Part shown: one piece after another, positions 25,830 through 36,200 of the stretch
Numbering within the stretch: the stretch's first letter is position 1
Layout of the letters: each line of letters starts with the position of its first letter
DNA from: Chloroflexota bacterium
GTDB taxonomy: Bacteria > Chloroflexota > Anaerolineae > B4-G1
Length of the DNA: 53,490 bases
Assembly: GCA_024232355.1 (NCBI GenBank)
Contig: JAAEPW010001324.1
Coordinates: forward strand, 1-53,490
Reading direction: 5' to 3'
Notes under the pieces: model-generated
Told to the model about the DNA's origin: nothing
Database searches by the model: none
The model's input: only the letters and a program-made list of their open reading frames with translations
Made by a program: the position numbers and the translations under genes

Positions 25830-26560
25830 ACGTGACTAAAAACTCACTGCGTCCTGACGGTCGCCTTTCGAGCAATCTGCGTCCCGTCAATTTTGTCTTG
25901 GACTATGTCGAATACCCCGAAGGTTCGGTGTTGATTAAAGTGGGACGGACTTGGGTGTTGTGTAACGTCAGTGTTGAGGAAAGAGCCCCTGCCTGGATGA
26001 TTGGGCAGGGGGGCGGTTGGCTAACGGCTGAATATGCCTTACTTCCTCGCTCTACCCATACCCGCACACGTCGTGAGAACCTTGGGTTGCGTGGGCGAAC
26101 CCAGGAGATTCGGCGTCTCATCGGGCGTTCTTTGCGCGCAGCCGTAGATCTCGAGCTGTTGGGGGAACGCACTTTGATCGTGGATTGTGATGTGCTTCAG
26201 GCTGACGGTGGTACCCGTACAGCCGCCATTACGGGCGGCTATGTTGCGATTGCTCTCGCCCTGCGTCGCTTGGCCAAACAAGGGCTTGTTCCCCCAGAGG
26301 CACTGAGGATACCGGTGGCAGCGGTCAGCGTTGGCGTGGTGAACGGTGGGGAGCAGCTTGATTTGTGCTATGCCGAGGATCATAACGCTGAGGTAGACTT
26401 GAATGTTGTGATGACAGCCGACAATCGCCTGATCGAAGTACAAGGTACGGCCGAGGGGGCACCATTCTCGCGAAGTGCACTCGACCGTATGTTGGATCTG
26501 GCAGAGCAGGGTATCGTATCTCTCATCCAGCAGCAACGTGAGGCGTTGGTGTCGAGTTGA
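25826..26560 (+). CDS. rph: Ribonuclease PH
   Basis: 244 residues, full length for the family. RNase PH trims tRNA 3' ends by phosphorolysis. Recognised signature: GRTWVLCNVSVE, GWLTAEYALLPRSTHTR, GLRGRTQEIRRLIGRSLR, DCDVLQADGGTRTAAITGG and DLNVVMTADNRLIEVQGTAEG. Start chosen at ATG 25826, which overlaps the transglutaminase stop (ATGA); an in-frame ATG three codons earlier (25817) sits close to ggtgggggc and is possible. A housekeeping gene embedded in an envelope operon; the next gene overlaps its stop. Confidence 0.95.
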   Translation: MNVTKNSLRPDGRLSSNLRPVNFVLDYVEYPEGSVLIKVGRTWVLCNVSVEERAPAWMIGQGGGWLTAEYALLPRSTHTRTRRENLGLRGRTQEIRRLIGRSLRAAVDLELLGERTLIVDCDVLQADGGTRTAAITGGYVAIALALRRLAKQGLVPPEALRIPVAAVSVGVVNGGEQLDLCYAEDHNAEVDLNVVMTADNRLIEVQGTAEGAPFSRSALDRMLDLAEQGIVSLIQQQREALVSS

Positions 26561-27945
26561 CTGGTTTCACGCCCGTGCAGCGCCGTGTGATCATTTTGAT
26601 GGGCATAGCCGTCATTATTGTCTTGGCTATGCTGGCTGGGTTTGTCGTCACATCCCTCCAAGGTTGGGAAAATTTATCACCCGTTGAAACTCCATCCCCT
26701 TTCCCGACATCTGTGCCTTCCACTTTTCTTCCGACTCTTTCCCCATCGTCTATTCCTGCTCCAACATCTGCACCTGAGGAAGAGGGCATTTGGTCCCAAG
26801 TCCAGGCTGCTCGTCTTTTTGATCAGATCGCTCATCAGGTGGAGACTATGCGTGATCTCTCACCACGCGCCGAGGTGCCACTTAGCTTTCTTGATAAAGA
26901 CGAGATGCTTACATTGCTTCGCCGCTTTTACGCTGGGCATGACCTGGAAACCCCTCTTTTGTCCTATGCCGAGTTGGGATTGCTGCCTGACGTTCCCATC
27001 TATATCCGTCCGCGCCAGGCATCGGGTATCTATGTGTCTGAGCAAGAGCAACTCTATGTAGTTACGGGTCGGCAGGGGAGCGGTCCTGACGACCAATCGT
27101 TGTTGGCGCACGCTTACGTGCATGCTTTGCAGGACCAGCATTTTGATCTGCAAGCGATGGATGATCGAGCTGCAACTACGGATGCCTCGTTGGCTATCAG
27201 AGCGTTTGTGGAAGGGGATGCGATGCTTTTGACGGCTTTCTATCGTTATCAAGACTTGGAAGCAGCCGATTGGGAGTATTTGTTGGAATTGGTTACACAA
27301 GTGGAGCAACCAAGTTATGGAGAAAATCTGGATGACGTTGCGGTCTGGGAGCGGTTGCAACGTTTTCCATATTGGCAAGGACGACTTTTTGCGGACATGC
27401 TTTTCCAGTCTGGTGGGTGGGGAACGATCAATAGTACCTATGTCAACCCACCTCGCTCGACAGAACATGTGCTCCATCCAGAGCGCTATTTAGAAGGGGA
27501 TGAGCCCACCCAAGTGGTTGTGCCGAACCTCGGAGCTGTCCTCGGTGAAGATTGGGATGTGCGACTTGAGGATACAATAGGAGAGTTTGTTACTGGTCTA
27601 TACCTGGAAGCATTGTTGCCAAAAGAGATGGCCTGGCAAGCTGCGGATGGTTGGGATGGTGATGCTTTTGTCGTGTGGGAGCACGAGAATGGGGAGCGAT
27701 TGCTTGTCTGGCGCACCATTTGGGATACTACAGATCAAGCGATCGAGTTTGAAGACGCTCTGTCTTCCCTAGTTACTCAGCAGTATTTGCCCGCATTGCC
27801 TGTGCATCCTCCCAAGGGTTTGGGGGGGCAATGGTGGGAAACTGACACGGGAGCGGTTTGCGTTCTCCGGGTCGCACGCTACGTCGGTTTTGTGCAGGCT
27901 CCTGACATTGACACACTGACAAACGTTGTAGAGATGTTGCCATGA
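26557..27945 (+). CDS. Membrane-anchored degenerate zincin-like protein
   Basis: 462 residues, starting at TTG 26557 which overlaps the RNase PH stop (TTGA). One transmembrane helix (about 11-32) is followed by a Pro/Ser/Thr linker (about 40-72) and a large domain outside the membrane. The stretch LLAHAYVHALQDQHFD has the form of a gluzincin HExxH helix, but the catalytic Glu is Ala186 (His185 and His189 remain). A later AFVEGDAMLL looks like the third-ligand helix. So the metal site may persist without peptidase activity. It is downstream of the transglutaminase and may be regulatory or scaffolding. The family itself is not named with certainty. Confidence 0.7.
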   Translation: MTGFTPVQRRVIILMGIAVIIVLAMLAGFVVTSLQGWENLSPVETPSPFPTSVPSTFLPTLSPSSIPAPTSAPEEEGIWSQVQAARLFDQIAHQVETMRDLSPRAEVPLSFLDKDEMLTLLRRFYAGHDLETPLLSYAELGLLPDVPIYIRPRQASGIYVSEQEQLYVVTGRQGSGPDDQSLLAHAYVHALQDQHFDLQAMDDRAATTDASLAIRAFVEGDAMLLTAFYRYQDLEAADWEYLLELVTQVEQPSYGENLDDVAVWERLQRFPYWQGRLFADMLFQSGGWGTINSTYVNPPRSTEHVLHPERYLEGDEPTQVVVPNLGAVLGEDWDVRLEDTIGEFVTGLYLEALLPKEMAWQAADGWDGDAFVVWEHENGERLLVWRTIWDTTDQAIEFEDALSSLVTQQYLPALPVHPPKGLGGQWWETDTGAVCVLRVARYVGFVQAPDIDTLTNVVEMLP

Positions 27946-28116
27946 AAAATTGGCTTGGTGAGCGCGATGTATGACACCCTCCATATCATTGTGTATGAAC
28001 TGTTGCCACCAATGAAACTCCATTGTAACAAAGTTGTAACTTCAACTGGGATAAAAGTGATTAAACTGGTGGTATAGTATATATCACCAAAATCATTGTG
28101 AAAGAATGGGGCAAAT

Positions 28117-29388
28117 ATGATTGAGCAAGCTTCTGATACTCGAGACCTAAAACGGACGGTGTTGATTGCAGATGATGAGGAGGCGCTAGCGAGCGCCATT
28201 GCAGCAACACTGGATCTGGAAGGATTACAGGCTGTTGTGACGCATAATGGGGAGCAGGCATTGGTGTTAGCCCGTGCGTTACATCCGGATTTGATCCTCT
28301 TGGATATAATGATGCCGGGTAGATCTGGTATTGAAGTATGTGCAACACTAAAAACAGATCCTACAACTGCTTCTATCCCCGTAATCTTTATTACGGCGAG
28401 AGCTGAGGATGCTGATCGTATGGTGGGGATTGCGGCAGGGGCCGATGAGTATTTGACCAAACCGTTCAGCCCTACCCAACTTATGGATTTGGTCAAAAAA
28501 GTGCTCACCGGACAACATGTCGAGCCGCGCTCCCGCCAGTCGGATTTATCGGATTTGCCAGCTGATCAATTGGTGGTTTTTGCTCAAGAGTGGAAGGATC
28601 TGTTCGAGCGAGAACGAATGGAACGACGAGCACTGGAAAAGGCCAATCAGCATCTGGGCGAGTTGGATCGTTTGAAAGCGGCATTCCTTAGTTCGGTGAC
28701 ACACGAGTTAATGACTCCTTTTGGTTCTATCGGCGTGGCAATTCAAGTTTTACAGCGACAGGGCGATAGTCTCCAACCCGAGCAGAGAGATGTTCTGAAT
28801 GATCTGTCGTCCGAGATTGAGGCGTTGCACCGCATGGTGAACGGTGTAGTCAAGTTTGCTGAATTGGTGAATAAACGTCGAGAGCCATGTCCGGAATATA
28901 TTTCTTTGGATCAAGTGACCTCAACAGCCATACAGACGGCAGCCATAATGGCTCAGGCAAGGGGAATAGATTTCCAGGTCGTTGTATCTCCCAACATTGC
29001 CAAAGTATATGCTGATCCCGAACTGTTGGGTGAGGCAATTTTTCAGATGGCTCATAATTCGGTCAAGTTCAATGTGCCTGGAGGGCAAGCCCATGTGCGG
29101 GCTCTGGAATCCAATGGATGGGTTGTGATCGAGGTGATGGACACTGGTGTGGGACTGACACCGGAGCGATTGAAATTGCTGGGACAACCTTTTGAGCAAG
29201 CTGCCGAGACTCTGCGACGGGGACGGGAGGGACTGGGAGTCGGTTGGGCTTTTGTCCGTTATGTTGCCGAGGTGCATGGTGGCTGGGCAAGCGCGGAGAG
29301 CCCTGGTCCAGACCAGGGAAGCACTTTTTCCCTGGCTTTGCCCCAAGTTGCTGGATGGCATGAACTTGATGTGGCGAATGCATCGTAA
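28117..29388 (+). CDS. Receiver-histidine kinase protein
   Basis: 423 residues, soluble. An N-terminal receiver (about 14-130; acidic pair in IADDEE, phospho-Asp in LLDIMMP, Thr in FITAR, Lys in LTKPF) is joined by a coiled-coil linker (about 150-190) to a HisKA domain with an intact His in SVTHELMTP and a HATPase domain (N box QMAHNSVKFN, G1 DTGVGLTPE, glycine-rich GREGLGVGWAF). It is an inverted hybrid in which the receiver comes first, so it probably relays or modulates a signal. It is monocistronic; a TATAGT box lies at 28073-28078 but no clear -35 box was seen. Target unknown. Confidence 0.88.
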   Translation: MIEQASDTRDLKRTVLIADDEEALASAIAATLDLEGLQAVVTHNGEQALVLARALHPDLILLDIMMPGRSGIEVCATLKTDPTTASIPVIFITARAEDADRMVGIAAGADEYLTKPFSPTQLMDLVKKVLTGQHVEPRSRQSDLSDLPADQLVVFAQEWKDLFERERMERRALEKANQHLGELDRLKAAFLSSVTHELMTPFGSIGVAIQVLQRQGDSLQPEQRDVLNDLSSEIEALHRMVNGVVKFAELVNKRREPCPEYISLDQVTSTAIQTAAIMAQARGIDFQVVVSPNIAKVYADPELLGEAIFQMAHNSVKFNVPGGQAHVRALESNGWVVIEVMDTGVGLTPERLKLLGQPFEQAAETLRRGREGLGVGWAFVRYVAEVHGGWASAESPGPDQGSTFSLALPQVAGWHELDVANAS

Positions 29389-30170
29389 TATAGAGAGCAA
29401 GTAGGGAAAATTCGGCATGGTTCATTTTCACCCCTCAAGGAGCGAAAACTCCGGGGTAGTGGTATAGAGGCAAGTGATGGCTGTTGGACAGCCAGTTTGC
29501 CAACAAACAGATTCGTGCCATCGAATGAGACACTTGGGCAAAATTACGTTATTTACGTCGGTTTTGAGATATCGTACCATTTTTGAGGTACTTTTGGCCG
29601 CCAAAGTAGGGCACTGGCTGTGTCGAGATATATTTTTCAAGGGGCTCTACTTGAACATTGACGTCCTGCGCTCATCGCTTGCCATTTAACCACTACCAAA
29701 CCCTTCATAAAAGTTCCACCTATTTTCTGACCAAGTTCTTTGAGCATTTCCGCTTGCAAGTCTTGGTGGAATGTGGTGGCACCTGATGCTTACCCCTCGA
29801 ATCGAGTCGAGTCGTCTAGAATCTTTCTCTCGACTATGAACTTGCCAATGTCTTTCATCTCTGTTTCCCCAGTGCCTTGTAGCCACTCTGATCGAACACT
29901 GTCCAATTCTAATGTAACTCTAATGGAACGAAAACATGTTTCCAACACTTTGATAGGATAATGACACAATCCAGCAGTATATACAGGGAGTCAATCCTTA
30001 ATTTGCTAAAATACATATTCAAGTCTATCCATCCCCATGTCTGCTGGCGTTCAAATGAGAAATCCCATAACCAGGGTCTGGAAAACTTAAAAATGACATT
30101 TTGGGATTGTAGGACCGAGTCCCTGATATATTGTAACAGGTTGAAGAGGCGAAAAGAAAAGAGGTGAAAT
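29389..30170. other. 782-base intergenic region
   Basis: No convincing gene. A nested hairpin lies at 29430-29457 (cccc...gggg enclosing ggag...ctcc, bulge of four bases), possibly a terminator of the receiver-kinase gene but with no T tract. A minus-strand coding-like remnant is listed separately. The final bases hold the ribosome site of lon (gaggtgaaat). Promoter boxes for lon were not clear by eye, and no CIRCE or HAIR-type heat-shock element was recognised. Confidence 0.5.
29690..29977 (-). pseudogene. Possible decayed coding fragment
   Basis: One minus-strand frame is open over most of this span, with a single in-frame TAA around 29793. It reads plausibly as protein on both sides (for example TGETEMKDIGKFIVERKIL before, and LQAEMLKELGQKIGG after). 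There is no start codon with a ribosome site and no recognised family. It may be a relic; chance cannot be excluded. Confidence 0.25.
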
Positions 30171-32663
30171 ATGTTACTACCATTGATCCAAGGAAAGAAC
30201 AAACAAGAACGAGATTGGGACAGCGATCGTTCCCCCGAATTAGCAGTGCTGCCGCTGCGCAACGTGGTGGCCTTTCCGCACACCCTGCTCCCACTGTCAG
30301 TCGGACTGCCACGCTCCATACACTTGATGGAAGACGTGCTCGAAAAAGACCGGCTGTTGGTGTTGATGGCAATGACCGATCCTTCGGTCGAAGAGCCAGA
30401 TTCTAGCGGTGTCTACCAGGTGGGCACGCTGGCCCAGATCGAGCGGGCGCTGCGTCTCGATGACGGAAGTTATCAAATCGTGGTGCGCGGGATATCGCGT
30501 GTGCACGTCGTCGAGTGGCTGACCGAGGAGCCCTACCTGATGGCGCGGGTGGACGCATTGCCAGAGCAAATGTCAGACGAAACCAAGATGGAGGCATTAC
30601 GGCGCGAGATGATGTCCATTGCACGGCGGCTGGTGGCATTTTTACCTCAGGTGCCCGAAGGGATCGTGGATATGCTGGAACAAATCGACGACCCAAGCGT
30701 GCTGCTTTATACTATTGCGTCCAACATCCGGCTAGAGATGGAACAAGCGCAAGAGATATTGGCCAGTGACGACCTGGCAACACAGATGCGCGTGCTATTG
30801 AGTGTTATACAGCGCGAGTTGGAAGTGCTAGAACTGGGGCAACAGATCCGTGATGAAGCCAAGTCCGAGATGGAAAAAACACAACGGGAATACTATTTGC
30901 GGCAGCAACTCAAAGCAATACAAAAAGAATTGGGCGAGGATGGTGAGGGCACAAACACCAAAGATTACAAGAAAAAGATTAAAGAGGTCAATCTGCCAGA
31001 AGAAGCACGAAAGGAGGCCGAGCGGGAGTTGGGACGGCTGGCCCAGATGAACCCCCAATCGGCCGAATCTGGGGTGATCAAGACCTACCTGGATTGGCTG
31101 ACCGATTTGCCGTGGGACAACCTCTCAAAAGATAACCTGGACCTGATCCACGCCGAGGAAGTGCTGGACGAGGATCATTACGGGTTGGAAAAAGTCAAGG
31201 AACGCATCCTGGAATTCCTAGCAGTGCGCAAGCTGCGACTGGAGCGCGGTGTGGAAGATCAGGGAGATGATCGGGCGACGGCCATTCTCTGCTTTGTGGG
31301 GCCGCCAGGTGTGGGCAAGACCAGCCTGGGCCGCTCCATTTCGCGGGCGCTGGAACGCGAGTTCACCCGAATGAGCCTGGGCGGTATGCGAGACGAGGCA
31401 GAGATCCGGGGGCACCGTCGCACCTATATCGGCGCGATGCCGGGTCGTATCATCCAGGCGCTCAAGCGCGTGGGCACTCGCAACCCGGTCTTTATGTTGG
31501 ATGAGGTGGACAAGATCGGCACGAGTTGGCAAGGCGACCCAGCCAGTGCGCTGTTGGAAGTGCTCGACCCACAACAGAACCACACCTTTCGCGATCACTA
31601 CCTGGACGTGGACTTTGACCTGAGCCAGGTGCTCTTTATCTGCACGGCCAACACGCTGAGCACGATTCCGCCCGCGCTGCGAGATCGTATGGAAGTAATT
31701 GAGATCGACGGCTACACCGAGTATGACAAAGTACAGATCGCTCAGGGCTATCTGGTGCCGCGTCAGATCAAGGTTAACGGCCTGCAATCGGACGAGGCCG
31801 AGTTCACCAACAGCGGACTAAAGGGCATTATCCACGACTATACGCGCGAGGCTGGCGTGCGAAATCTGGAACGGGAGATTGGCCGAGCGCTTCGCAAGGT
31901 TGCCATGCAAATCGCGGCAGGCAAAGTCAAGGAAAACATCACCGTGGATGAGGAACGCGCACGCGCGTTCCTAGGTAAACCCCGCTTCCGCAACGAAGCA
32001 CAGTTGCGCACAGAACTTCCCGGCGTGGCAACGGGCCTGGCCTGGACACCCACTGGTGGTCAAGTCCTCTTTATCGAGGCCAAGATTATGGAGGGAAAGG
32101 GTGGCCTGATCCTCACCGGTAAACTTGGTGACGTGATGAAAGAATCAGCCCGCATTGCACTCAGTTACGCACAGGGAGAACTGGAGCAGTTGGATGTCTC
32201 CCAGGGCAAAGATGAGCACAATGGATACCTGGACGGCAAGACAATCCACCTCCACGTACCGGCGGGCGCAATCCCCAAGGATGGCCCCTCGGCAGGCGTG
32301 GCATTGGTGACGGCATTAATCTCGGAACTAACCCAGCGGCCCGTGCGCGGCGATGTGGGGATGACGGGCGAAGTTACCCTGCAAGGACAGGTGCTGCCTA
32401 TCGGCGGCGTCAAGCAAAAGGTATTGGCCGCCCACCGGCACGGGCTAAAAATCGTCATCCTGCCCCAGACCAACGAGGTAGACCTGGACGACATACCCCA
32501 AAAAGTGCGGGACGAAATGACGTTTGTGTTGGTTGAGCATCTGGATGAGGTGTTGGAAGCGGCTATGACACCAAAAGTGGAATCCAAAGATGTCAAAGTA
32601 GAAGCGAACGGCAACGGCCGCTCGCGAATAGTTACCGAGTTGCTTTCGCAGGTGGTTGTTTAA
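30171..32663 (+). CDS. lon: ATP-dependent protease Lon
   Basis: 830 residues, full length. Lon degrades misfolded and regulatory proteins in the cytoplasm. The N-terminal substrate domain starts at LAVLPLRNVVAFPHTLLPL, followed by a coiled-coil (KEELGE region), the AAA+ module with Walker A GPPGVGKT (377-384), Walker B-type VFMLDEVDKIG, and the protease domain with catalytic Ser707 (PKDGPSAG) and Lys750 (GGVKQK), 43 residues apart as in E. coli Lon. ATG 30171 has an excellent ribosome site (gaggtgaaat). A palindromic terminator follows. The last ~25 residues after the protease domain are not conserved. Confidence 0.97.
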   Translation: MLLPLIQGKNKQERDWDSDRSPELAVLPLRNVVAFPHTLLPLSVGLPRSIHLMEDVLEKDRLLVLMAMTDPSVEEPDSSGVYQVGTLAQIERALRLDDGSYQIVVRGISRVHVVEWLTEEPYLMARVDALPEQMSDETKMEALRREMMSIARRLVAFLPQVPEGIVDMLEQIDDPSVLLYTIASNIRLEMEQAQEILASDDLATQMRVLLSVIQRELEVLELGQQIRDEAKSEMEKTQREYYLRQQLKAIQKELGEDGEGTNTKDYKKKIKEVNLPEEARKEAERELGRLAQMNPQSAESGVIKTYLDWLTDLPWDNLSKDNLDLIHAEEVLDEDHYGLEKVKERILEFLAVRKLRLERGVEDQGDDRATAILCFVGPPGVGKTSLGRSISRALEREFTRMSLGGMRDEAEIRGHRRTYIGAMPGRIIQALKRVGTRNPVFMLDEVDKIGTSWQGDPASALLEVLDPQQNHTFRDHYLDVDFDLSQVLFICTANTLSTIPPALRDRMEVIEIDGYTEYDKVQIAQGYLVPRQIKVNGLQSDEAEFTNSGLKGIIHDYTREAGVRNLEREIGRALRKVAMQIAAGKVKENITVDEERARAFLGKPRFRNEAQLRTELPGVATGLAWTPTGGQVLFIEAKIMEGKGGLILTGKLGDVMKESARIALSYAQGELEQLDVSQGKDEHNGYLDGKTIHLHVPAGAIPKDGPSAGVALVTALISELTQRPVRGDVGMTGEVTLQGQVLPIGGVKQKVLAAHRHGLKIVILPQTNEVDLDDIPQKVRDEMTFVLVEHLDEVLEAAMTPKVESKDVKVEANGNGRSRIVTELLSQVVV

Positions 32664-32677
32664 TCAGCGGTCTGCGC

Positions 32678-32712
32678 AAGACCTGCCAGGTTTCTAAAAC
32701 CTGGCAGGTCTT
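32678..32712. terminator. 16-bp perfect palindrome, bidirectional terminator or dispersed repeat
   Basis: AAGACCTGCCAGGTTT (32678-32693) and AAACCTGGCAGGTCTT (32697-32712) are perfect complements with a three-base loop. It lies exactly between convergent genes (lon on plus, HD on minus) and can terminate both. The T flank is short, so it may also be a copy of a genome-wide palindromic repeat. Confidence 0.7.
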
Positions 32713-32717
32713 TGTAC

Positions 32718-33233
32718 TTACTCCATTCTAATCAACCACTCTGTTCGAACGAAATCTGGAACTAGACGCCTCTGGCTTCGTCGATTTGCCCACGCGATGA
32801 CGTCTGGTGTTTTTGCTGCGCCGGTGCAAAGCAACTTTGGGTCTGGCGCAATGCCAGCTCGACTCAGGTCCAATCGGTCGGAATCCCAACACGTTTGTAC
32901 CGTTACATTTCCCCAAGTCAAACCATCCGTGTGATGAGCGCACGCCGTGTACAGCAGGTCAAAGTGCTCATCCGGCAAATCGAACAAACGCCCTCTCAGC
33001 TTTGTTGCATATTCTGCACCACGCAAACCATGTCCGGTGTCCAATCTTTCGTTGGTGCGCCGCGAGTCGTGAAAGATAGCAAATAGTTCCACAACTCGGA
33101 CTAGGGCTCCTGTCTCTTTTGCCAGGCACAGGCCATTTTCGAGAACGCGCGCCCAGTGCGATATACCGTGAGTTCCATTCCATCTCAACGTGTATTGGTC
33201 GAGGATGGTTTGAATCAATTCTCCCGAGATCAT
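32718..33233 (-). CDS. HD-superfamily hydrolase
   Basis: 171 residues. The His/Asp metal ligands of an HD-type phosphohydrolase are visible: GISHWARV, IFHDSRR, CAHHTDG and DSDRLDL. The fold resembles small predicted nucleotide or phosphoester hydrolases; the substrate is not evident. Its ATG overlaps the stop of the large pseudokinase gene by one base (TAATG), so it is the third gene of that operon. It ends at the palindrome shared with lon. Confidence 0.8.
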   Translation of the reverse strand: MISGELIQTILDQYTLRWNGTHGISHWARVLENGLCLAKETGALVRVVELFAIFHDSRRTNERLDTGHGLRGAEYATKLRGRLFDLPDEHFDLLYTACAHHTDGLTWGNVTVQTCWDSDRLDLSRAGIAPDPKLLCTGAAKTPDVIAWANRRSQRRLVPDFVRTEWLIRME

Positions 33234-36200
33234 TACCCCAACTGCTGCTCCAGGTCTCGTGCTTTGTCCAGATCTACCCGAGCGCCTAGTTCTTCAAAGA
33301 GTGGAATCGCCTGTGCCAAATATGTCCGAGCCTCGTCTTCCGGAATTATGCCAGTCTCCACTGCCAATCGGACTAGAAACAATTGGGTCTTGGCGATTTC
33401 GTATTTGCTATCAAGATCATTAAAAATTTGCAGACTTTGACGCAAGGCTGCTTCCGCAGGTTCATCTTCTCTTCGTGCCAAATGTACCCGTCCCAGTATA
33501 CGGCATGAAAGACCTTCTTTCAATGAATGACTTTGCTCAACAGCCAACTCGACTGAACGAAGCGCATGATCCAGAGCCTGATCCAACTCGCCAGTCCCTA
33601 GATAAAACTCCCCCCAACGACGCTCCAACTCGGGCAGATAATCATCAGAGCCAGCCAGGATAAAAGTGTCTTGACTACGATTTAAACACGCAAGCGCCTC
33701 GTCCCAATTTTCCTGGTAAAAAATGTACATCTGTCCCAAGTGGCTTAGTGTACGCGCCTCCTCTTCCATCGCACTGGTTTGCTTCCAGATATCGAGGCTC
33801 TGCTCAAGTAGACTCAACGCACGGTCCCAGTCTCCACAATCGAGATGAACAAGCGCCAAGTTATTACTCGCCTGTCCCCAACCGCTAAAATCATCGATTT
33901 TTTCCCTCATTGCTAGACTCTTGTGATACGCATCCCGAGCCTGAGACCAATCCCCCAAATAGTAATAGGCAAGGCCCAAATTGTTGTAGGCATTTGCTTG
34001 CCCCGCAACATCATTTATCCCCTGATAGACCAGCACACTTTCGTTGCAAAATTGTACCGCATAAGACAGAACGCCGCTTCGAATACAGATATCACCCAAT
34101 AGATTACAAGCTCCGCCCCTAATCTGTTGGCTCTCACGCGTTTCGATTTGCGAAACGATATCCAGGCTTTGTTGACACCAGGAAACGGCTTCATCATATT
34201 TACCTTGCCGATAATACAGTTCTGCGCCAAAGAGATAAATACGCACGATCTCGATGGTTTGCTCAACTTGTGCGACGTACCTAGCTCCCTTTCCCAACCA
34301 TCTAAACAGAATCGAGGCATAATGCTCTAACGCATCATCGTACCGGCCAATCTGGGTCAGTACCTCACTCAAGGATTTGTGGGCCGAAAGCCGAAGGGCC
34401 TGAAACTGTGAGGCTTCTTCTGTGTCAAGCTGATCCAGCATTTCTAGTGCTTGGGTGTACCACAACAGAGCAGCGCCGTTCGCATAGACAACTTTTGCCC
34501 AGCGAGCCGCCTGGATGCTACAAGTGACAGCTCTCTCTATCTCACCCGCCTCGCTAAAGTGACGGGCCAGTTCCTCAACAACGCGCTCAGATTCACGCTC
34601 GGCGCGCAACTCTATTGCTTCACCAGCCTGTCGGTGCAACAGACGACGCTGCCGCCCTCCCAGGTCCACGTAAAGGACATCCTGAATTTCGGGATGGCAA
34701 AAATGGAACAGTTCTCTCCCAGGCGCTTCCCACACTAGTTGTCGTTCGAGAGCCACGTCCAGGTACTTTAATACTTCCGCCTCAGACAAACCGCTCATCG
34801 CTTGCAAATCATCAAACCTGAAAACCTGTCCCAGCACCGAAGCCTGACGTAATAGGGTCTGCTCATCTGGGCTCAGATGGCGAACGCGACGCCAGATCGT
34901 GGTACGCATATTGGGTTGCAAACGCATCTCGCCCATCGCCGGAAAACGTTGCTTACCATCCTTCAAGACCACCAAACCATCATCAACCAGCCCCCGAGCA
35001 ATTTCTCCAACGTAGAGAGGATTGCCTTCTGTATGTTGATGTATCTTTTCAATCAGAGATTGCGGCGCAGGTTGACTCCACGTGGTGAGTAATATCTGCT
35101 CCACATTCTTTTGATCCAAACCATCCAGAGAGATGCGATGATAAGTGGGACGAATGCTCAAATCACGCAACGATTCCAACAACGGATGACTATGATCTAG
35201 CCCAATATCACAATAGGTTCCAATAACAAACAATGCCATCGAAGGGATATGACGCCCCAAGCTGCTTAGTAATTCCAAGCTACTATGGTCGGCCCACTGC
35301 AAGTCGTCAAGAATGAGCAACCAAGGGCGCTCTTGGGTAGCTCGCTCAATGAACCGAGTCAGGCTAGCCACAAGGCGTAATTGTTCCTGTCTGGGTTTCA
35401 ATCGAGTTGCCTCGGGTAGGTTAGGCAACATCTGGCGAATCTCGGGAATAAGATAAATAAAATTGCTGAAAAGCTGTTGGCTTTCTTGATCGAGAGATTC
35501 AGGAGAAACTGCGTCAAGATAGGCTCGCAACACCTCACTGAAGAGATAATACGGTGGATTTTCCTTTAATGCTTGACAGCGCCCCACGAGCAACATCGGC
35601 GGATCGCCTTGGGCGGCAGCAAGCTGCCAGGCGAGACTCGTCTTACCAATACCTGGTTTGCCGGCGATAAAAGCCAGTTGCCCTCGTCCAACGAGGGCTT
35701 GCTCCCAACAGGTTTGCAAAGTTTGCAACGATTTTTCACGTCCAACCACGATCTTTTGGCGTTGACGCGTTGTCTGCTTCCCGCTAGCAATCAGATTGCG
35801 CAAAATACGGGCCACCTGACGTGCGCTAGCGTAACGGTCATCAGGATCTTTGGCCAACAATCTGAGGATCAGATGTTCCATGATAAAAGAGATATGAGGG
35901 TTCAATTCAGAGGGAGGAATGGGCGGAGATTCAAGATGAGCTTGCATTACTTTTCGGTCAGATCCCTCAAAGGGCAAACGACTTGTGAGTAATTGATACA
36001 AGATCACGCCCAAAGCATACAAATCAGTACGGACGTCAAGTGACTGGCCCAGAATCTGTTCGGGGGCTAGGTGGAAAGTTGTCAAGAGAATCAATGGTGC
36101 GTCCAAGAGATTGCGCCCCTCTTCCAACAGTCCCAAACCAAAGCCCGTTAGTCTGCTCCCATCACCAGTCATGAAAATATTCTGCGGTTTTAAATCGCCA

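Noticed and set aside
29430..29457. Hairpin after the receiver-kinase gene as a terminator
   Set aside because: It has a four-base bulge and no T tract, so it is mentioned only within the intergenic entry.
29474..29689. 71-residue plus-strand open frame
   Set aside because: No ribosome site and no family features; the span is not protein-like in composition.
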